Positions 43,371 through 53,790 of a stretch of DNA of 64,000 nt are shown here, piece after piece. Made by a program: the position numbers and the translations under genes. Location: the NCBI GenBank assembly GCA_036250225.1, contig JAPZLL010000036.1, forward strand, positions 186,001 through 250,000. Direction: 5' to 3'. Numbering within the stretch: the stretch's first letter is position 1; the number at the start of each line of letters is the position of its first letter. The DNA comes from Cercophora sp. LCS_1 (taxonomy: Eukaryota; Ascomycota; Sordariomycetes; Sordariales; Lasiosphaeriaceae). The notes under the pieces are model-generated. The model was not told where the DNA came from. It made no database searches and saw only the letters and a list, made by a program, of their open reading frames with translations.

Positions 43371-44462
43371 TAATGGGCGGATTGGTGTGGAAGTTTGTTG
43401 CGCATCGTTGCATTGGGTAGGCGTTGACACGGTTGGATGCAGACATTTATCTCGCTGAGTTCTCAGTAGCACTCTACTTATTATATATTCTGATAGGGAT
43501 GGAACCCGTCCGTCATGGCGAGGTTGTTCAATGGCAGTTTATCGAATCTCATCATGGTATCGATTTGCGTGCTTGGACGGTTGGACGACTGGAACGCAGT
43601 GGTGGGCTTGGCTCGCGTCACCCTTTTGTGGGGGACGCTTGAGGGGCTTAGCCCGCTGGAAGACAGCTAACCGATTACGGCACGATTCCACTTTCCTCAT
43701 CTTCCTTTCTCAGCAACGATATCCCAGTGGAAAAGAGACAAGACTCGGTGTCGCGAGGCTGATGTTAAGGAACCCTCGACCACCAACGTGCTAAGATTCA
43801 TCAAGAATTACCCGGTCAGGGAGTCTCGTCTGCCAAAGCCGACGCAGCGGCTTTCCTCGGGAATGTGGATTATTCACTGCCCCATGCGGTCTAGTGGGCG
43901 TTGCAGGCCTGAATCGATCAGGTTGCGGGGAGTGGAGAACACCCCGGATCCTGGCCAAGAGATGGGTTCACACGTCTCTCGGGGGCCGAGGGTGTTGGGC
44001 TGGACGGGGCGGCGGCTTCGGACGGCTGGAACTTCTGTTTTGGTTATAAGCCCTCTCCTTCTCCCTCGCACGCTGCCGAGTTCTTGAGGTTCTCGCTGTC
44101 GGTGTGTGTGTTTTCGCGTGACTGTGTTTGTCTTGTTTTCTGGGCGACCATTGATCATCTCACCCCTCCCTCCCTCCCTCTCCGCTCCGCTCATTGTCGT
44201 TTTTGACCGTTTTGTTGGATTGCCATTCAAACAACCCCCTTTGGACTGCCCAAGTGAGACAAGTTTGATCACTTGACAGCCTCACTCACTTTCGCTGGAT
44301 TCATCACCAACGACAAAACTCAGAAAACAAGATATTCATCATTGTTCACCAATTGTGTCGCCAATCGGACCATTCAAGACCGACACACGGAACTCTACCC
44401 CAGACGGAATTGACTTTCTGTGACGCAACACCGCATCCGCCCGCCGGTACTCCAACGACATC
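43371..44462. other. Intergenic region NIPA transporter / acyl-activating enzyme
   Basis: No gene recognised in about 1.1 kb. A CCCTCCC-type pyrimidine run at about 44163-44185 marks a likely promoter or 5' UTR of the downstream gene. Confidence 0.4.
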
Positions 44463-46276
44463 ATGTCAGGCCCGCCATCCAGACTCCGCAACGTCCTCGG
44501 CCACATCCTCCCGCTCGGCCGGGGAGCCGAGCCACCACACCACGTCCACCAGCTCACGCCCACATTCTTCCTAGAGCGTGCCGCAGCCATTGAGCCGGAT
44601 GCCGAGGCCGTGTACCATGTCACGGCCAACGGCGAGGTTCTCCGGCGTTCCTACATGGAGCTGGCTGACCGTGCCCGCGGCCTGGCCTACTACCTCAAGG
44701 AGCATGGCTACAAGCGCGTGGGCATTCTGGCCCCCAACACGCCGGCCTTCCTAGAGTCCATCTACGGCATTGTAGCTGCGGGCGGCATCATCGTGCCCGT
44801 CAACTATCGGCTCAAGCCCGAGGACATTGCTTACATTATGGACTTTGCCGAAGTCGACTCCATCATCGCAGACGCCGAGTACGAACACCTCCTCGGCAAC
44901 TACCGCCAGTCCCACCCCACCACACCCATCATCGTCGACACGGACACGGACCACAACGAGGGCGCCCTTTGCGGGCCCTTTGACGATGCCATCCTCGCCG
45001 GGCTCAAGCACGACGCCGCCACCGGCTCGCATGGCTGGGCCGGGCTGACCTCCAAGCTAGTGGCCTCCGAGGAAGCCACCATCGCCATCCCCTTCACCTC
45101 GGGCACAACCTCCAAGCCCAAAGGCGTCGTCTACACGCACAGGGGCGCCTACCTCGCCACCCTGGCCAACGTAGTCGAGTCGGGCCTCAACGTCCCCTTT
45201 GGCCGCTGCAAATACCTCTGGACGCTCCCCATGTTCCACGCCGTAGGCTGGACCTTCCCCTGGGCCGTCTGCGCCGTCCGCGGCACCCACGTCTGCCTGC
45301 GCAAGATCGACTACGCGCTCATCTGGAAACTTCTCAAAGAAGAAGCCGTCACGCACTTCAACGCAGCACCTACAGTCAACACCCTCCTCTGCGCGTCGCA
45401 CGAGGCGGAGAAACTTCCCCGCCCAGTCCAAGTCACCGTGGCCGCCAGCCCGCCGACAGCCCACCTCTTTGAGCAAATGACCAACCTCAACCTCGTCCCC
45501 GTCCACGTCTACGGCCTGACCGAGACATACGGGCCCATCACGCGCGGCTACGTCCTCCCAGAATGGGAATCCCTCCCACCGCACGAGCGCTTCGGCAAGA
45601 TGGCCCGACAAGGCCACGGCTTCCTAACCAGCTTGCCCGTGCGCGTCGTCAAACCAGACCAAGCACCGGGCGTGCTGATCGACGTGGCCAGGGACGGCAA
45701 AGAAATCGGCGAAATCGTCTTCAACGGAAACATTTGCTGCAAGGAGTATTTCAAGGATGCCGAAGCAACGCATAAGCTGTTTGAGGGCGGAGCCCTCCAC
45801 TCGGGCGATCTAGCTGTCGTCCATCCAGACGGCGCGATCCAGATCCAGGATCGCGCAAAGGACATTATTATCTCTGGTAAATTTTTTTCCTCCACTCTCT
45901 CCCAATATCAGCAAAAAAAAAACCGAAAAAAAAAAACTAACACTGTCAACCAGGCGGCGAAAACATCTCCTCCGTAGCTCTGGAAAGCATGCTAGTCGAG
46001 CACCCCGACATCCTCGAAGCAGGTGTCGTGGCCGTGGCCGACTCCCACTGGGGCGAAAGACCCAAGGCGTTCGTGACGGTGCGCGAGAATAAAACGCTCC
46101 GCGGCGAGGACGTGATTGATTGGGCCAAGCACCAGAGCAGCATTAGCAAGTTTATGGTGCCGCGGGAGGTGGAAATCGTCAAGGAGCTGCCCAAGACGAG
46201 CACGGGCAAGATCAAGAAGAATGTGTTGAGGGAATGGGCGAAGAAGGGGGTGCCCAAGGAACCACCATCAAATTAA
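44463..46276 (+). CDS. AMP-binding acyl-activating enzyme (acyl-CoA synthetase)
   Basis: Two exons, 44463-45876 and 45954-46276, with a 77-nt A-rich intron (GTAAAT..CAG), give 578 aa. All ANL-superfamily motifs are present: the phosphate loop FTSGTTSKPKG (about 210), YGLTETYG (about 350), the hinge region with HSGDLAVVHPDG and IQIQDRAKDIIISGGENIS (across the splice), and PKTSTGKIKK with the catalytic Lys near the C-terminus. The enzyme activates a carboxylic acid through an acyl-AMP and transfers it to CoA. The overall sequence (TFFLERAAAIEPDAEAVYH, PMFHAVGWTFPWAV) resembles plant AAE1-like short/medium-chain enzymes and fungal relatives. The substrate cannot be read from sequence. No obvious peroxisomal signal is present (ends PPSN). 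Confidence 0.88.
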
Positions 46277-46976
46277 GTGAGGGGTAGTGATTGGTGCGAC
46301 GGTTTGGATTGGGTTGTATTTATGTATTTATGTATTGTTTTTTTTTTGGAGGGGGGGGTTGGGTTTTTTTGAATAGCGGGTGTTGGGGAGTAGATGAAAT
46401 CTAATGGTCGTTCGTTTTTGTTTACGTCGGATTCTGTTCGTGGGCGTTGGTGAAATCACGTTGGTAAGTGAAGTGGGACGATAATCACTGTAGGTTACCC
46501 TAATGCTGGAGGTGTTGCTATCAGAATAGTCCTCAATCGCATAATTTAACACCCGACAAGATGCTCACCAAGGATCTGTCTTGAATAAGGTTCGCCTATC
46601 TAAACTACATCTAACCTGTTTCCATCTCAATACAAGCACACAATACACTACAACTAACACACAGACCCTCTGGCCTCTCTTCTCACCCCCACAAAATATT
46701 CAACAATCCATCCACACAGGGAAACGCCGTGCTCATGCCGTGGTATATAAAAGGGCTTGAACCATCAAACTGCCAAAATCAACCGGGGAATCAACAGGGG
46801 TACTATTCAAAGAAGAAGACAGGGGGTATTGTGGTGTATGTATTTGTTTCGTCGGTAAAGTTCATCAGTCATGCCCCTTGAGACCGATTAGAAGGGTTGT
46901 AAAAGGGAAGTTGTAGGGCATCGCGTTGAAGTGAAAACCCGAGCGTACAGCACCGGGCGTCAAGGGTAGAAAGCGG
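46277..46976. other. Convergent intergenic region acyl-activating enzyme / ERF4
   Basis: A 700-nt gap between convergent stops. A T/G-rich low-complexity stretch (about 46336-46372) probably belongs to the 3' UTR. A TATATAAAAGG sequence at 46744-46754 is a perfect TATA-like element in an unexpected place. No coding gene recognised. Confidence 0.4.
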
Positions 46977-48583
46977 TTAAGCGGTAGGTGTCGAAGGTTC
47001 GATTGGTCCCTGCCTTGAGGCACCTGGCGTGCTCTGCCGGTCGATGCCGATTTCTGGGTCAGAGATTTGGATGTCAAGCTGTTCGCGTTAGGTTTCGCTC
47101 ATGTGGCAATAATCGAGAGTGGACTTACAGTCATGTACCCAGTCCTTCGCAGAGGAACTATCCTGGGCGGAATGGCGCTGTCATCGGTGGAATACGTCTT
47201 CTCCATCTCCAAGTTCCATTGCTCAATCCAGTCTTCCAGTTTGCGCAGTCGAGACTTCACGGCTGTCAACCCAAAGTCTTCCCATAGCCACCCCGTCGCA
47301 AGGCCGAGGACTCCGTCCAGAACGTTTCTCCAGTTATAAGGGCTAAACGCAGGGACGAGCTCGCTATTCAGCTTGTCAATGATTCGCCGGAATTCCTGTT
47401 CGTTCACACCCGCTGGATCTAAGATTTCGGGGTACAAATTCGAAAATGTCGGTGCGAGATCACCCTCCAGCAGCCAATCCCTTCGGATCCTGATAACACG
47501 CGTGTTGGCGTATTCATGAGAATCCACTGGCACATGAGGGTTGAGATGGGGATAACAGGGATGCTGAGGACCCCACTCATCACCAGTATCTTGTGGTTGA
47601 TCCGGGTCGCCCATAATCGACGAATCGCTTGATGATATGGCAGACCCAATACCCGAAAGCTGGGAAGCTGTCGAGTGGCGGTTGTTCAAGACATCCGGGC
47701 CGGGACCACGTTCCAGATCCTGCGAAAACCCGCCCCTGCCATCTTCTTTTGTATCTTCTGCGAGAGCCATGATCCCCTTTCCTTTCCCCTTCGCGTCTCC
47801 TTGAAACGCTTGCTGGAAGCTGAGCCCGACTGACACTCTTCTATCGAAAGTTAGGTCGGCGTGTTCCTCAAAAGCTTCTTTGGCAGCCTTGCTGTGTGAC
47901 GGTCCCGCTTCGGGCGAGGGCGTGGTGGTCACGCGCTTCTCCTCGTACGAATGGCGGACGGAGGGTGGAAGGCTAATGCGCTGTTCACTTCCGGCGCGGC
48001 GCTCTAACTGGAGGCTGGCACGATTGGAGATGGGCGGGTGGTTCTGTTGCTGATCGGGGACCGTGAGGAGGGGATGATCGCTCGCACCGGTTGTGTGAGG
48101 GTCGCTGGGCCCGCTTGAGCCGTCGGGGTGCGCGAGAGGGATTGGAGGAGGCGGCGGCGTCGATGGACGTCGCTTCCTCGGGGTTGATGCGGATGCTGCC
48201 GGGGTTCGTGGTGTTGAATTGGTCGGGTTCCACAGGCGGGCAGCCGACAGCCGTCGCAAGGGGCGGCCGGCGGCAAGTGCGCCTCGGGTACGGAAGGGCG
48301 ATTGCAGGAGCGGGCCCGGGGGACTGCCGAGACCCCTCCGGAGAAGACTATTTCTACGCGCTGGAGGGCCAGGCGCTATCGGAATTGGTGTTGTTGAGGG
48401 TGTGGAAACGCCGGGGTGCACGGGCTGTTGTGAGGGCGAGGGAATCCGCAGGTTTGTGGCGGCGCCGAGGGCTGTCGGCGAGAGGACGTTTGCGTCGTGT
48501 CCAGACGATGCATCTACGGCGGTCGTTTCAATCGAGTGCGTGGGGATGCTTGTTGCTGCCGTGTGTGAAGCCGTCGGGAAAAT
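46977..48583 (-). CDS. erf4: Ras palmitoylation factor Erf4 (Golgin A7/ERF4 domain); 5' end unresolved
   Basis: The main exon covers 48583 to 47129 and a final exon 47078-46977; the intron 47079-47128 is GTAAGT..CAG. The conserved domain lies near the C-terminus: YANTRVIRIRRDWLLEGDLA, then FSNLYPEILDPAGVNEQEF, AFSPYNWRNVLDGVLGLATG, and LRKLEDWIEQWNLEME. After the splice the protein ends with LDIQISDPEIGIDRQSTPG and STPTA. Erf4 is the regulatory partner of the DHHC palmitoyltransferase Erf2, which palmitoylates Ras at the endoplasmic reticulum. The 300 residues before the domain are Pro/Ser-rich. No ATG is found between 48583 and the upstream in-frame stop at 48589-48587; a CAG acceptor sits exactly at 48584, so a 5' exon further upstream is likely and the start is unknown. 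Confidence 0.82.
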
Positions 48584-50595
48584 CTGTCAGTGGCGGCCGC
48601 CGAGACGGCCTCCTCGAAGCTGGAGAAATGCCGTGTGCGGATCGCCTGAACCTTCCGTCCTCTCTCCCTTTCCCTTTGCCGCTGCCGCTGCCGCTGCCGC
48701 TTCCTCTCGTCCTGCACCGTCAGCAGTGTCTCCCTCTGCGTCCTCTCCACTCCCAGGCGCGATCCGAGCTCCAACCTCAACGTAATGGCGTTTTGATGGC
48801 AATTGCGACTGACGCGGTGCGAACGTGTGACAATTTGACGGCTGTCCTGATGATGGCAGTGGCGGGCAATCGCTCTGGACGCTGTGCCAATCTGCAGGGT
48901 GCAGCGCTTTTCGCTCCGCTGCTGGAGCCAAACGTGACTGGAGTCGGCCTGCAGATGGCTGGTAGACCTTGGCAGCTGGCTCATTGGGTTGGTCAGCTGA
49001 CAACAACTGTCCTGCAGGCTGGCCGCTGCAGGTACGGGAACGCCTGGTTGGAGCTCCCCCAAAGTGGAAGGCCCAGAAAAATGTCGAAGGTGGAAGCGAG
49101 CGAAGAACAGACACTCAATGTTCCATCGGCAACCCAGCAGGAAGTTGCGTTACGCTATCCGCTGTTCGCTGAAAGGCTCGACCGATACACTCGTTGGTGA
49201 GGGGTGTTGACAGTGGTGATTTGGGTTTGACGACAACTCTGGGGGACAGCCTCGATTATAGGTGGACGTGAGGTGGGCGCTGACATGCTTGTTCCTTTTG
49301 ATGGTTGGGATCCAAGTTGCTTGCTTGGAACAACGTCAGCCCAATATATTCCAGGCATGCCGTCGACACGGCCCCCATTACGACACTCGCACCAGGGGGG
49401 GGGTTCGCCTCCCAAGCTCTTGGGCACTTGACTGGGATTGGAGCCTTCTGTCCAAGGCGGCGGGGAATTTGTAACACTCAAGACCTATCCGCTTCAGCCC
49501 GCCTGGTGGATGGAAATAGGAGCAGAATTCCGCTCACGCCACATGGTGTTACCCATTGGCGGATCAAAAGGTCACCTTTCCGTCTCCGACACCATCACGG
49601 ACGTACCAATGAATTTGTCTTCCATGGTGCGAGCTGTGTTCGCGAGCCCTGGAGAGTTTTCTAATCCTGGGCGCGCGCCGGCAGCCGGCAAGAAGCGTCT
49701 GTGCGAGAGAGAGCATGAATTTTGCGAACATCAATATCGAATTTTCATTTCACCAGCTGCAAAATTACCCTGTTCTGCAACGCTGGCTCACCTCAAGTGC
49801 AAACGCCATCCACCATCACAATGTCGGTCACTCCGTGTCGGCATGAGTGCCAATGATGTGATGAAGAGAAGCACACCCGATGGAATGTGGCCGTTCCAAG
49901 CTTCAAGGCTGGCGTGCGACTGCTTTGACCGTTGCACGGACAGGGGGTGGCAAGCTCAACGGTAAGGGTGAGGTTCATGTCGACTTGGTCGACATCCGCA
50001 AATCTGAAAACAGCACTTCCAGGCCGTACATAAGGGTCTGCAGAGTGCGGTATCCCAATTTAACCGTTCGTGCGCCCGGGGGAATTGGAACATCCCTTCC
50101 GACCAGAACCTGGAACTCACATCTCCATCACCAACCCCACCAGCTCCAGACGGCCGCATTGCAGATCTTTGGGCTGCTTTAGCGGGTGTCAGCGGGGTGC
50201 GAGTGCGTCACGGCCCCATTGGCCGGCAGGTCACGAGCCGTGACTGCCATTCAACTCCCAGCTCGCGCACCGCAGCCCAGCCATTCTCCGACGCCTGCAG
50301 TCGTTGAACCACATAGTGCCAGCTCCCCCTCGATGCTGAGGAAGAATCACAACCACCATATCGTAACTGAATGTCTTGGTCTGTACTGCGAGCCTCCAAA
50401 TGTGCGACTCCACAGCAGCCTGTTAGTCTTCCTCATCGAAGCAGGAGTCTGACGTCACCACGCGCAGCTTCAGTCGGCATCTGAACCATCCCTGCAACCC
50501 CGGCTCAACGTCGTCTGTAACGTCTGAGCCCAAAACATCACCCCCATCTCCATAACGAGGGTAGCAAGCAGACAATCTATGGGCTACCCTCGGCC
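48584..50595. other. Region upstream of ERF4 and of the next membrane-protein gene
   Basis: About 2 kb. It must contain the missing first exon and promoter of ERF4 and the promoter of the gene starting at 50596. A short hexanucleotide repeat of GCCGCT type lies at about 48678-48702. The open frames here have no recognisable features. Confidence 0.4.
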
Positions 50596-52101
50596 ATGGC
50601 GACCGTTACCGAGTCCACGTTGAGCCCGCGAAGCAACGGCGTGTCGACAACCAAGACCGGAAGGCCCGCGACAGTAACGGCCGTGGCAAGCGGGTCCGAC
50701 GCGTCCCCTGTCCCGGCCGGGTTCCACGGCATCCGCCGCTCGGCAACGGTCGGTGAGGGTGCCAAATGGCGGCCTTCCTCGACTGAGTTCAACCCCAGGC
50801 TCTCGTTTGACGGCGAACGGCGCCGGAGCTCCACTCTATCCGACTACAGCCTGTCTGAGGCAAAAAGGGGCCTCAACGAAGATATCCTCAACCCCGGTGG
50901 CGGGTTGGATACTCATGATCACAAGTGGTCCATACTCCCCCTGATATTTGCCCTCTTACCGGCGGTTGGTGGAATCTTTCACAAGAATGGAAGCTCCTTC
51001 GTCACCGACCTCATGCTGCTTGGGCTATCGGGCGTCTTCCTCAACTGGTCTGTAACCCAGCCTTGGGCGTGGTACTATTCGGCTCAAGATATCCGAGTCC
51101 GGGAAGAGCTGATGGTGGAGATGGCGCTCGAAGACGACACCGACGACACCGACGAAGCCACGGCTTCGCCTTCAAAGTCTGACCTCGCCGACGTCCCTGA
51201 AGACCAGCCCTCTTCCCCGTCCCGCAAACCCAAAGCCGCTCCTCCTCTTCGAAGCGATGCCGCCCGACGTGCCCTTGATGAGCTCTACTATCACGAACTC
51301 TGCGCGCTCATAATGTGCTTCACCGCTCCACTCATGGCAGCCTTTCTCCTCCACTGGATCCGTGACCTCCTCAGTCGACCTTCAGAGGCCCTTATCTCAA
51401 ACTACAACCTTGTCATCTTTGTCATCGCCGCCGAGATCGTTCCCCTCTCACACATGATCAAGCTGGTTCAGGCACGCACCTTGCATCTCCAACGAATCGT
51501 CCATTCGAACCCTTACCGCGAGGAGATGGTCACTCCTTCACACATGCAGTCCCTTGCTCACCGCATCGACGACCTCGAGTCCCGTATGCTTGCCCTCTCC
51601 GAGACAGCCACACTGTCTGCTCTCAACGGCGGTGCTCCGGACCCCGCGAAGCAGCAAGCAAAGTATGAGGTCAACGTTACGCGGACAGTGCGGAACTCGA
51701 TTCAACCGGATTTGGACGCGTTGAATCGGGCGGTGAGGCGGTACGAGAAGAAAGCATCGGTGCTGGCCTCTTTGACTGAGGCAAGGCTGACAATCATTGA
51801 CGGCAAGATCAACGACGCGATATCGCTGGCGGCAGCGGCGGCAAAGAGGAACGCCGATTCAAGGGAGTGGGGTTTCCTAGCGAGACTGGGCGCGGTGTTG
51901 GTAGATTGGACGGTTTGGGTGGTTCTGCTGCCGGTGAAGGGTGTCATCAGCCTCTGTGTGCTGCCACTGAGAGGCATGACGACGATGCTCGGGGGAAGAA
52001 GTAGAATGGCAAGGAGGGAGGGCGATGTGGTGAATGGAAAACGATCGAGTAGAGGAAGGGGTAGTTCCGGTGAGCGGATGCCCGGTAGGCTGGGGAAATG
52101 A
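50596..52101 (+). CDS. Conserved fungal membrane protein of unknown function
   Basis: Single exon, 501 aa. Residues 1-110 are Ser/Thr/Arg-rich and probably disordered. A hydrophobic pair follows (WSILPLIFALLPAVGGIF; SFVTDLMLLGLSGVFLNWSV), then an acidic loop (EDDTDDTDEA). Two more membrane segments (LCALIMCFTAPLMAAFLLHW; NYNLVIFVIAAEIVPLSHMI), a helical, charged domain resembling a coiled coil (about 330-440), and a last hydrophobic stretch (WTVWVVLLPVKGVISLCVL) complete it. I do not recognise a characterised family; the frame is long, clean and typical of a real gene. A location in an internal membrane is inferred. The start ATG at 50596 follows CGGCC and is the first in frame. Confidence 0.75.
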   Translation: MATVTESTLSPRSNGVSTTKTGRPATVTAVASGSDASPVPAGFHGIRRSATVGEGAKWRPSSTEFNPRLSFDGERRRSSTLSDYSLSEAKRGLNEDILNPGGGLDTHDHKWSILPLIFALLPAVGGIFHKNGSSFVTDLMLLGLSGVFLNWSVTQPWAWYYSAQDIRVREELMVEMALEDDTDDTDEATASPSKSDLADVPEDQPSSPSRKPKAAPPLRSDAARRALDELYYHELCALIMCFTAPLMAAFLLHWIRDLLSRPSEALISNYNLVIFVIAAEIVPLSHMIKLVQARTLHLQRIVHSNPYREEMVTPSHMQSLAHRIDDLESRMLALSETATLSALNGGAPDPAKQQAKYEVNVTRTVRNSIQPDLDALNRAVRRYEKKASVLASLTEARLTIIDGKINDAISLAAAAAKRNADSREWGFLARLGAVLVDWTVWVVLLPVKGVISLCVLPLRGMTTMLGGRSRMARREGDVVNGKRSSRGRGSSGERMPGRLGK

Positions 52102-52916
52102 TGACGACGACCTTTCTTTTATTTTTTCCATGTTTGGTTCTTCGGTTGGTGGCGTTAGGTTGGGGAGGCAATTGGATACCTGGTTCCAGGGAGGTCAAAA
52201 CGCATCACGGTATCGTTATGGGTGGGATGGGTTGGGTTGGGCGTCTACAGGTATTATTAGGGAATTTATATTATCTCTGACTGAGAATCTGACATGACGA
52301 CGGTGCGAAATCTCGATGCTGTGGAGTGACGGGGTAGTAGTTCTGTCCATGACTCGGCTCTAGTGCGTGATGAAAGCTAGGGGCGGGGCGCCCGAGATCC
52401 AGAATGCGCCGTTTCTTTTCAGAGAAGGCCGGTTTGGAAGCTCCGCTGAGTCGTCCCGATCTTGATTCGGGTCAGGACGTAGACCGACTGACCGACAGGC
52501 GGTGACAAGTCTAAGGCCGCTTGCTGAGACGTCCTCTCAGCGGAGGACTGGCTCCTCACCATTGAAGGGGTGGGAATATATCCGACTTTTGGGGGCTTGA
52601 CAGGTAGAAGCGTTGTGGAGCGTGAGAGTAACTGCTTTTTGCGGAGAGAACGCAGGATATCGCACTACCGTAGCAGGTTGGCCCTCGGAGCACAGGGAAA
52701 TCTAGCAGTCAAGCCATGGAGGAATAGAGACTTGTTTCGCTACGATCTGTACTTCAAGGAATACATCAAGCGCTCAGTCCATTGCCTCCACAATGAGCGC
52801 AACTCATGTCGATCCCACATGCCTCCTTGCGCCGCTCTTGTCCCTCATTTCACCGGGATAACCTCCTGTTTACCCCAGATATTGCCCTTCCCCCAGGCAC
52901 CCTTCTTTCCCTTCTC
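52102..52916. other. Convergent intergenic region
   Basis: About 810 nt between the membrane-protein gene and the hypothetical gene on the other strand. No gene recognised. Confidence 0.4.
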
Positions 52917-53522
52917 TCATTGGACCTCAGAAGTTGAAGATTGTTGGTTGGCTGCTTGTGAAATGCCGCTCTGGTGGTTTGCCTGAGGTCCGTCCGTCCA
53001 AATCAGAGTGAAAGACCCAGCGATGCCATCCACGCGTCCCACAAATCTGGTCGTCTTCGGGGGTAGCTGATTGAAAAGCTCTCCACCCCTGGGAGGAACC
53101 ACGTATATTCTGAAGCCGAAGCCGCGATATTCGGTAAGGGTGGCGTCGCTGCGGAGGGCGGTTTGCACGATCATCTTTAGAACCTCGGTTTCGACAAAGA
53201 TGATGAGAGTGGGCTTCCAGCTGTGGAACATCCCTGGAAGACGTCGTTCTGCCAACGCCCGGATCTCGCATTTCCCCAGAATCCGGTCATTTTGGCGGCT
53301 TTGCTTCGCGGCAACGGCAACGTTGATGGCAGCCCTTAGGGACTCTTTCATGCGATTAAAAGCCTGCTGGTACCGCAGATCCAAAGACTGATATATGACG
53401 GCGGAGAGCCCTTCAATTCCGCCACCCAGCGGAATCTGGGGGGGTCGGGGAAACACTGGTCCATCCTGGTCAATTTTGTATCTTTCATCGCGCTGTCTGC
53501 GGTGCATCCCAAAGAGGAACAT
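52917..53522 (-). CDS. Hypothetical protein
   Basis: A frame on the minus strand is open from about 53790; the first ATG in it is at 53522, giving 201 aa. The sequence is of mixed composition with plausible secondary structure (LRYQQAFNRMKESLRAAINV; PTLIIFVETEVLKMIVQ; FRIYVVPPRGGELF). No signal peptide, membrane segment or known domain is recognised. The open frame extends about 90 codons upstream of the ATG, so an additional 5' exon is possible. It may be a lineage-specific gene; chance ORF is not excluded. Confidence 0.4.
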   Translation of the reverse strand: MFLFGMHRRQRDERYKIDQDGPVFPRPPQIPLGGGIEGLSAVIYQSLDLRYQQAFNRMKESLRAAINVAVAAKQSRQNDRILGKCEIRALAERRLPGMFHSWKPTLIIFVETEVLKMIVQTALRSDATLTEYRGFGFRIYVVPPRGGELFNQLPPKTTRFVGRVDGIAGSFTLIWTDGPQANHQSGISQAANQQSSTSEVQ

Positions 53523-53790
53523 GCTGGGCGAACTGCGTTGACGGAAGTGAGAGGACTGGCGGTAACGATCGGACGAATGGAGATATGTATCGATGTGAGA
53601 GCGGTAACCCAAAATGATGGTCTGCTGGACTGGGATGTTGAGATGCTTTGTCGAGAGGAGGTTCGAAGTCTCCGCGGAGGGGTTTTGGCGTTGCCTGGTG
53701 GAGAGACATCGTTCCTTCTCAGAACTTGAAGCTGAGGGGAGAATGAGAGGTTGTGAGAAGGCAGTTACCGCTGGGCTGATGCCACTTCAA

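Noticed and set aside
46995..47025. tRNA-like B-box (GGTTCGATTGG)
   Set aside because: The consensus CC end is missing, no cloverleaf can be drawn, and it lies in the last exon of ERF4.
48587..49114. 175-codon minus-strand frame as the N-terminal exon of ERF4
   Set aside because: Alanine- and arginine-runs come from a GCCGCT repeat, and no donor was found that joins it well to 48583. The true first exon remains open.
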